Assembly: GCA_038746265.1 (NCBI GenBank)
Contig: JBCDKU010000019.1
Location: forward strand, 1-34,917
Length of the DNA: 34,917 nucleotides
Reading direction: 5' to 3'
Origin: JBCBKP01 sp038746265
GTDB taxonomy: Bacteria > Planctomycetota > Phycisphaerae > Phycisphaerales > UBA1924
Shown: one piece after another, positions 30,498 to 34,917 of the stretch
Position numbering within the stretch: the stretch's first letter is position 1
Layout: the number at the start of each line of letters is the position of its first letter
The notes under the pieces: generated by a model
Told to the model about the DNA's origin: nothing
The model's input: only the letters and a program-made list of their open reading frames with translations
The model's database searches: none
Position numbers and translations under genes: made by a program

Positions 30498-31961
30498 TCA
30501 TTGCAGGATCCCGAGGTGCGTGGACGGGTCGTTGATGTCCATGAACCGCTGGATGTTCGGGAAGACGGTCGTCATCTCCGAGTTCGGGACGCCCATCCAG
30601 CGGGCGAACTCGTAGCCGTACTGCTCAACGGAAGTCGTGGGCACAAACCGACCGCGGTTGCCCGAGTCGTCGTTGCCGTCGATCTCGATGCTCGGGTACT
30701 CGCCGAACATGGTTCCGCCGTTCTTCATCTGGGTGCCGCCCATAATGAAATGCTCGGCGCCCCAACCGTGGTCGGAGCCGTTGCCATTGGAGCGATACGT
30801 CCGGGCAAAATCTGACGCCGTGAACGTCGTGACCTCGTTGCGCTTGTTGAGCAGCCCCATCGCGTTCCAGAAGTACTGCAGCGCCTGATCGAGCCGTCCG
30901 AGCTGCTGGGCGTGCGGGCCGTCGAAGACGGTCGTGCCGAACAGCCCGTCGTGGTTGTCGAAGCCGCCGAGTCCGATGAAGAAGATCTGCCGCTGGTGCC
31001 CGAGGATCGGCGCGATCTCGATCATCCGCGCGACGACGTCGAGCTCGCGGAGCAGCGTCGAGGCCGGATCGGGTCTCGGCGGGAGCGACGTATTCGCGAG
31101 CTCGGTGCTGATGAACTCCGAAAGCACCATCGAGCGGCTCGAGACGTCCGCGACCGCCTTGCGCATCGCGCTCTTGTTGGGGTGCATCGGGTCGGACTCG
31201 ACCGCGTACATATCGAGCAGCGCCTGTTCGATGACCTCGCGCTCGCTCGTGCCGCCGAGCCCGCCCCGGTTGGGCGAGATCGGCCCGTTCTGCCCGAGCG
31301 AGAACGGCTGGATGGTGTTGCCGGTCTGGAAGATGTTCTGGCCGTCGAGCGAGAGGTTCATCGAGACGTTCGAGTTCGCGTTCGCGCCGTTGGCCTGGAG
31401 CATGTCCGCGATCCGGCCGCCCCAGCCGCGCCCCGCGACGCTGTCGGGCTTGGTGAGCTGCCACTGGTCCTGCTGGTCCGAGTGGCTGAACAGCTGCGAG
31501 GGCCGCTCGACCGAGCCGTCTCGGTACGACGTCCGCGTCATCGGGTAGAGCAGCGTGCCGACGTTGGCGAGGATCGACGCGTTGCCCGCGGCAAACTGGC
31601 TCGCCATGAAGGGCATCACCGGATGCAGGGCGAACGTCCGCCCGCCGAGCCCCTGCGGCGCGATGACCGTCCCCGCGAGCTCGGGCTTCGGGATCGCGAG
31701 ATTCGTGCGCTGCTGCGCGTAGAACTCGTAGTTCTGATCCCCGTTCTCGTACGGGATCACGGTATTGCCGGCGTCGTTGCCGCCGAACAGGAAGACGCAG
31801 ACGAGCGCCTTGTAATCGTTGAACTGCTGCCCGTCGAGGGCCGCGCCGATCGAACGCATCGCCATCAGCTGCGAGGTCAGGCCCGTCAGCCCGAGCGCGG
31901 CGCACGCGCCGCGGCGGAGGAACGTACGGCGGGCGAGCATGTCGTTGAGATTGTCATTCAT
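30498..31961 (-). CDS. DUF1501 family protein with Tat signal
   Basis: The 487-residue protein opens with a twin-arginine signal (ARRTFLRRGACAALGLTGL, residues 10-28), predicting folded export. Family blocks include LVCVFLFGGNDAGNTVIPY (about 53-71), GWGGRIADMLQ and GSDHGWGAEHFIMGGTQMKNG in two pieces near residue 390-410. DUF1501 proteins are related to the alkaline phosphatase/sulfatase fold, and the GGND and SDHGWG stretches are consistent with metal ligands, though no activity is established. AAGGAG lies 10 bases before the ATG, and the gene starts 18 bases after the DUF1800 stop. DUF1501 and DUF1800 genes co-occur widely, so they likely act together outside the cytoplasm. Confidence 0.92.
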   Translation of the reverse strand: MNDNLNDMLARRTFLRRGACAALGLTGLTSQLMAMRSIGAALDGQQFNDYKALVCVFLFGGNDAGNTVIPYENGDQNYEFYAQQRTNLAIPKPELAGTVIAPQGLGGRTFALHPVMPFMASQFAAGNASILANVGTLLYPMTRTSYRDGSVERPSQLFSHSDQQDQWQLTKPDSVAGRGWGGRIADMLQANGANANSNVSMNLSLDGQNIFQTGNTIQPFSLGQNGPISPNRGGLGGTSEREVIEQALLDMYAVESDPMHPNKSAMRKAVADVSSRSMVLSEFISTELANTSLPPRPDPASTLLRELDVVARMIEIAPILGHQRQIFFIGLGGFDNHDGLFGTTVFDGPHAQQLGRLDQALQYFWNAMGLLNKRNEVTTFTASDFARTYRSNGNGSDHGWGAEHFIMGGTQMKNGGTMFGEYPSIEIDGNDDSGNRGRFVPTTSVEQYGYEFARWMGVPNSEMTTVFPNIQRFMDINDPSTHLGILQ

Positions 31962-31979
31962 TGCTGGTCTCTCCTTGGC

Positions 31980-34706
31980 TCACCGCAGGACGCGGAACTC
32001 GGGGCTGCACAGGCACATGTACACGGCCGAACGGATACGGTCGCGCTCGCCGTTGATCTGCGAGAGCGCGTTGACGATCACCGAGCGCGTCTGGGACGAC
32101 ATCGGCGTGTGGTAGTACTGCTGGGCAACGCCATCGACTAGCCCGCCGAAGTCGTCTGCGTTCGCGAGCGCCGCGAGCTCAGCGCGGAACGCCGGCGACC
32201 ACTCATCGTCCTCGTCGGCGATCTGGAACTTGATCTGATCCACGACGCCGATCGAGGTGATGTCGTTCAGGATCTGCAGCTCGGGGGCGGTGAATCCGTT
32301 GGACTCGAGCTGCGTCCCCGCCGGCATGAAATCGGGCAGATAGAAGTTGAACACCGTCGGCGCCTCGAAGAACGCCTGCTCCACGTCATCGAACAGGAAC
32401 GACATGTCGCGGTCCGATTGGTACGGGAACGCGAGGTCGCGCCGCTTGAGCTGGTTCGTCGCCCGGGCCGCCCCGAGGATCATCACAAGCGGCTCCATCG
32501 GCTTGCCGTAGAACGGGTTCGCGCGGTACACGGGGTTCCGCGCCTCATCGTCAAGCAGCACTGCTTTGATCGTCGCGCGGAGATCGCCCCGCACGCCCGT
32601 GCCGTAAGGACCAAAGCCCGCGTACGCATCCGCGACCCGCTCGACATACTGCGGCGTCGGGTTCGAGCTCGTGAACCTCTTGATCAGCCGCTCGGCGATG
32701 AACGCCGGGTGGCTCGGGTGCAGGAAGACGTTATCGAGGGCCGCGGTGATATCCGAGATCGCGTTGGCCTCGCTCGCGTCCGCCTCGGGGATAAACCCGT
32801 TCGGTGGCACCGCGCCCGCATAGTTCAGCAGCTGCTTCGCGCCGAACTCGTGATCGCGGAGATCCCAGACCATCGGGCCCGCGTTACGGCTGTCACCGGG
32901 TGTCTCCGGAATGCCATCGCCCCGCTCGAGCCCGGTAAAGATCCGCGCGAACTGCTTGATGTCCTCGTTGTCGTAGGTCGGGATGTCGTCACCGAAGACA
33001 TCGACCTGCCGCGAACCATCCTGATTCAAGAACCACAGGCCGATCGAGAATAGCTGCATGATCTCCCGGGCGTAGTTCTCATCGGGGTCGATGCCACGCG
33101 ACGGATCGGCCTTGCGGTTGAACATGTACGTCAGGTAGCGGCCCATCGCGCCCGAGTACGTGATCTCTTCTAGAAGTTCGCGATAGTTGCCGCTCGCTGA
33201 AGTTGCGATGTCACCGAGACTGTGGCGGAGGTAGTTGGAGTAGGTGTAGGTCAGCCCTTCCGCCGAATCTGAGGCGTCGTCATCTTGCGGGATGATCTGA
33301 ACGAGCGCCCACGCGAACCGCTGGCGGAGCTGGTCGTCACCCGAGATCGCGTAGTCGTCCCACAGGTTGTCAACGCGGATGCCCTCGTTCTGGATCGGGC
33401 CGAGCTGGTTCATCACCGCGACAGTCGGAAGGTTCGCGGCGACACTGAACTGCTGATCGATCCACGCCTCGTAGCCGTTCGCCGTGATAAACGCGATGTC
33501 GTCCGGATCGGGCCCGAACGCCGCCTGCCACAGGAACCGCTTTGCTTCCTGGGTCGTCACGGGCGATGAGAGATCGAACGGCGACGCCGCGACGGTCACG
33601 GTCTGCGTGATCTGCGAGCTGTTGCCGTTCGCATCGGTCAGCGTCGCGACGACGTCGTAGCTGCCCGCGGCGTTGAACGTGAACGAGGTCTCCTCGCCCG
33701 AGCCGATGCCCTGACCGCCGAAGTCCCAGTCGATTGACGCGATGTTCTCGTGCGGATCGCTCGACCCGAGAACATCGAACTCCACCTCCAGCGGGGCCAC
33801 GCCGATGTACTGATCCGCGTTGATCTGCGCGAGCGGAGCCTCGTCAGGGCTCACACGGGCCGCGAGATCGATCGAGGACACCTGATCGCCGTCGCCGAAC
33901 TCGAGGGTGATCGTCGAGGCACCGGCCGCGCTGCCGGTGAAGCGAACCGAGAAGTCACCGGCGTTCTCGACGACCTCAACATCCGTGGGATCAACGACCA
34001 GCGGATCAGACGAGCTCACGCTCACCACGAGATCGCCCGGCAGGCTGCGGTCGTCACGCACATCGACCGGCGCGGCGAGTGAGACGCCGCCATTCGGCTC
34101 GGCAAACAGCTGCTCCGGGCCCGAGACCTCGGGGGCGAAGTTGCCGAGCAACCCGCTCGCGTTGCCGAACGCGGTGATGTAACCAAACAGGTCGGTGATG
34201 TTGACCACGCCGTTGCCATCGGAGTCCGCGATCGGATCGGTCGCCGTGAAGCGATCGATGTACGCAAACAGGTCCGTGATGTTGATGACACCGTTGGGGT
34301 CGTAGTCCGTCTCGAACACCAGCAGCCGGGCCGAGGCGGACTCGAGCAGACCGCTCGCCGACACGACGTCCACCGCGTCCACCGCGAGCACGCCCGCGTC
34401 CTGAACGCCTCCGAGTTCAACGTCAAAGAACGCGTCACCTGGATTGAGCTGCACGACCGCGGACGCCGCACCCTCGATCTCGACACGCCGAACCGCGAGC
34501 AGCGGCTCGCTGAACTCGAAGCGGAGCACATACGTGCCGGCAACTGAACGCGGCTCCGTTGTGACCGGCCCGTCGATCGCGACGGGCACGCCGGAAGGTC
34601 CGGGCCCCGCAACAAGCCCGGTGAGCGCCGGCTGCGCGATGCAGATAGACGTCGGAGCGAAGGCGAGCGCAGCGATCGCTCCACCTGTGAACAAGGCGGT
34701 ATTCAT
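31980..34706 (-). CDS. Exported DUF1800 protein with dockerin-like repeats and a PKD domain
   Basis: The 908 residues start with a signal peptide (about 1-24, ending ICIAQ). A small beta domain (about 40-132) is followed by two dockerin-like calcium loops (DPNGVINITDLFAYIDRF at 136-153 and DSDGNGVVNITDLFGYITAF at 161-180), a beta region (190-285), a PKD-type domain (about 291-373, with ASIDWDFGGQG and GSYDVVATLTDANGN), and then the DUF1800 domain (about 385-908, starting AKRFLWQAAFGPD and containing NYAREIMQLFSIG and HEFGAKQLLNYAG). DUF1800 is typically about 450-550 residues, so the N-terminal 380 residues are added modules. A GGGAG lies 7 bases before the ATG. First gene of the three-gene exported operon. 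Biochemical role unknown. Confidence 0.9.
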   Translation of the reverse strand: MNTALFTGGAIAALAFAPTSICIAQPALTGLVAGPGPSGVPVAIDGPVTTEPRSVAGTYVLRFEFSEPLLAVRRVEIEGAASAVVQLNPGDAFFDVELGGVQDAGVLAVDAVDVVSASGLLESASARLLVFETDYDPNGVINITDLFAYIDRFTATDPIADSDGNGVVNITDLFGYITAFGNASGLLGNFAPEVSGPEQLFAEPNGGVSLAAPVDVRDDRSLPGDLVVSVSSSDPLVVDPTDVEVVENAGDFSVRFTGSAAGASTITLEFGDGDQVSSIDLAARVSPDEAPLAQINADQYIGVAPLEVEFDVLGSSDPHENIASIDWDFGGQGIGSGEETSFTFNAAGSYDVVATLTDANGNSSQITQTVTVAASPFDLSSPVTTQEAKRFLWQAAFGPDPDDIAFITANGYEAWIDQQFSVAANLPTVAVMNQLGPIQNEGIRVDNLWDDYAISGDDQLRQRFAWALVQIIPQDDDASDSAEGLTYTYSNYLRHSLGDIATSASGNYRELLEEITYSGAMGRYLTYMFNRKADPSRGIDPDENYAREIMQLFSIGLWFLNQDGSRQVDVFGDDIPTYDNEDIKQFARIFTGLERGDGIPETPGDSRNAGPMVWDLRDHEFGAKQLLNYAGAVPPNGFIPEADASEANAISDITAALDNVFLHPSHPAFIAERLIKRFTSSNPTPQYVERVADAYAGFGPYGTGVRGDLRATIKAVLLDDEARNPVYRANPFYGKPMEPLVMILGAARATNQLKRRDLAFPYQSDRDMSFLFDDVEQAFFEAPTVFNFYLPDFMPAGTQLESNGFTAPELQILNDITSIGVVDQIKFQIADEDDEWSPAFRAELAALANADDFGGLVDGVAQQYYHTPMSSQTRSVIVNALSQINGERDRIRSAVYMCLCSPEFRVLR

Positions 34707-34876
34707 GAATCATCTCCCGATGCCGTGAATTAGCCGCGCGGACAACCCACGCAGCTCCTCCTCAAAGCCGACGATTGCCGGCGCATGAACATATCGGAAA
34801 AACGCCTACGTATGGTTCCGTACTTCGGGAACTTTCTGATTTTTGCCACCGACACCAAGATCGAGGCAAGCACCCC
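34707..34876. other. Divergent intergenic region
   Basis: This 170-base gap must carry the promoter of the exported operon (-) and perhaps one for a + strand gene. It is locally AT-rich near 34795-34855. I could not assign -35/-10 pairs with confidence, and saw no strong inverted repeat. Confidence 0.4.
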
Positions 34877-34917
34877 ATGACCGCCTCTCAGCCGGCAAAG
34901 CGAGGTGAACCGCTGTC
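34877..34917 (+). CDS. Possible start of a + strand gene, cut by the window end
   Basis: An ATG at 34877 opens a frame of 13 complete codons (MTASQPAKRGEPL) to the window edge, with GAGG 10 bases upstream. Nothing about the product can be said. It could also be non-coding. Confidence 0.35.
   Translation, partial: MTASQPAKRGEPL

Overview
The window is GC-rich and densely coded, and looks like chromosomal core and accessory sequence from a planctomycete, most likely of the Phycisphaerae/Phycisphaerales type. This rests on the secreted DUF1800 + DUF1501 pair, the dockerin-like 'NITDLFGYI' repeats, the Lpx-type outer-membrane lipid gene (lpxB), Dxs and TolQ/ExbB homologues of planctomycete flavour, and the frequent GTG starts. 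No insertion sequence, phage gene, CRISPR array or rRNA was seen. Apart from partial genes at the two ends, genes are tightly packed. No gene-free stretch exceeds about 215 bases.

Layout: (1) 1-1014, end of an ABC-2 type permease and a SCO1/SenC copper chaperone (+). (2) 928-1735, an ECF-type sigma factor with a second reading frame heavily overlapping its 3' end (-). (3) 1951-4062, tilS (-) divergent from a single-pass membrane protein with an acidic Pro/Glu linker and a C-terminal helix-turn-helix-like end (+), followed by a double-hairpin repeat. (4) 4179-8300, an arginine-catabolism operon (-): astA, astD, a small membrane protein and a ureohydrolase, without astB/astC/astE. (5) 8420-10249, an AGCS sodium/amino-acid symporter with an unusual soluble insertion (-), ending at a clear terminator. 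(6) 10408-13824, histidine kinase, receiver-XRE response regulator and lpxB (-). (7) 13839-15767, rsmB and a PTS IIA (PtsN-like) gene (+). (8) 15764-16408, a TolQ/ExbB/MotA channel protein (-). (9) 16545-20477, ispA, dxs, nadK (+). (10) 20487-23347, mtnN and a CPA-type cation/proton antiporter with a TrkA-N domain (-). (11) tRNA-Glu(CUC), a 99-aa orphan, a CPBP intramembrane protease and rpsT (-). (12) tRNA-Arg(ACG) (+) with promoter and terminator. (13) 25390-27786, NfeD-like protein and flotillin (-). (14) 27925-34706, three exported proteins in one operon (-): a dockerin/PKD/DUF1800 protein, a Tat-exported DUF1501 protein and a large zinc metalloprotease. (15) 34877-34917, a possible start of another + strand gene.

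The most interesting points are: the arginine succinyltransferase operon in which a ureohydrolase sits where AstB would be expected; the three-gene exported operon, whose last gene has a perfect 10-bp hairpin filling the space right up to its start codon; the sigma factor with an out-of-frame overlapping gene; the symporter with a calcium-loop-like insertion; and the histone-H1-like tail on AstA. All functional statements are from sequence motifs read by eye; no database search was run.
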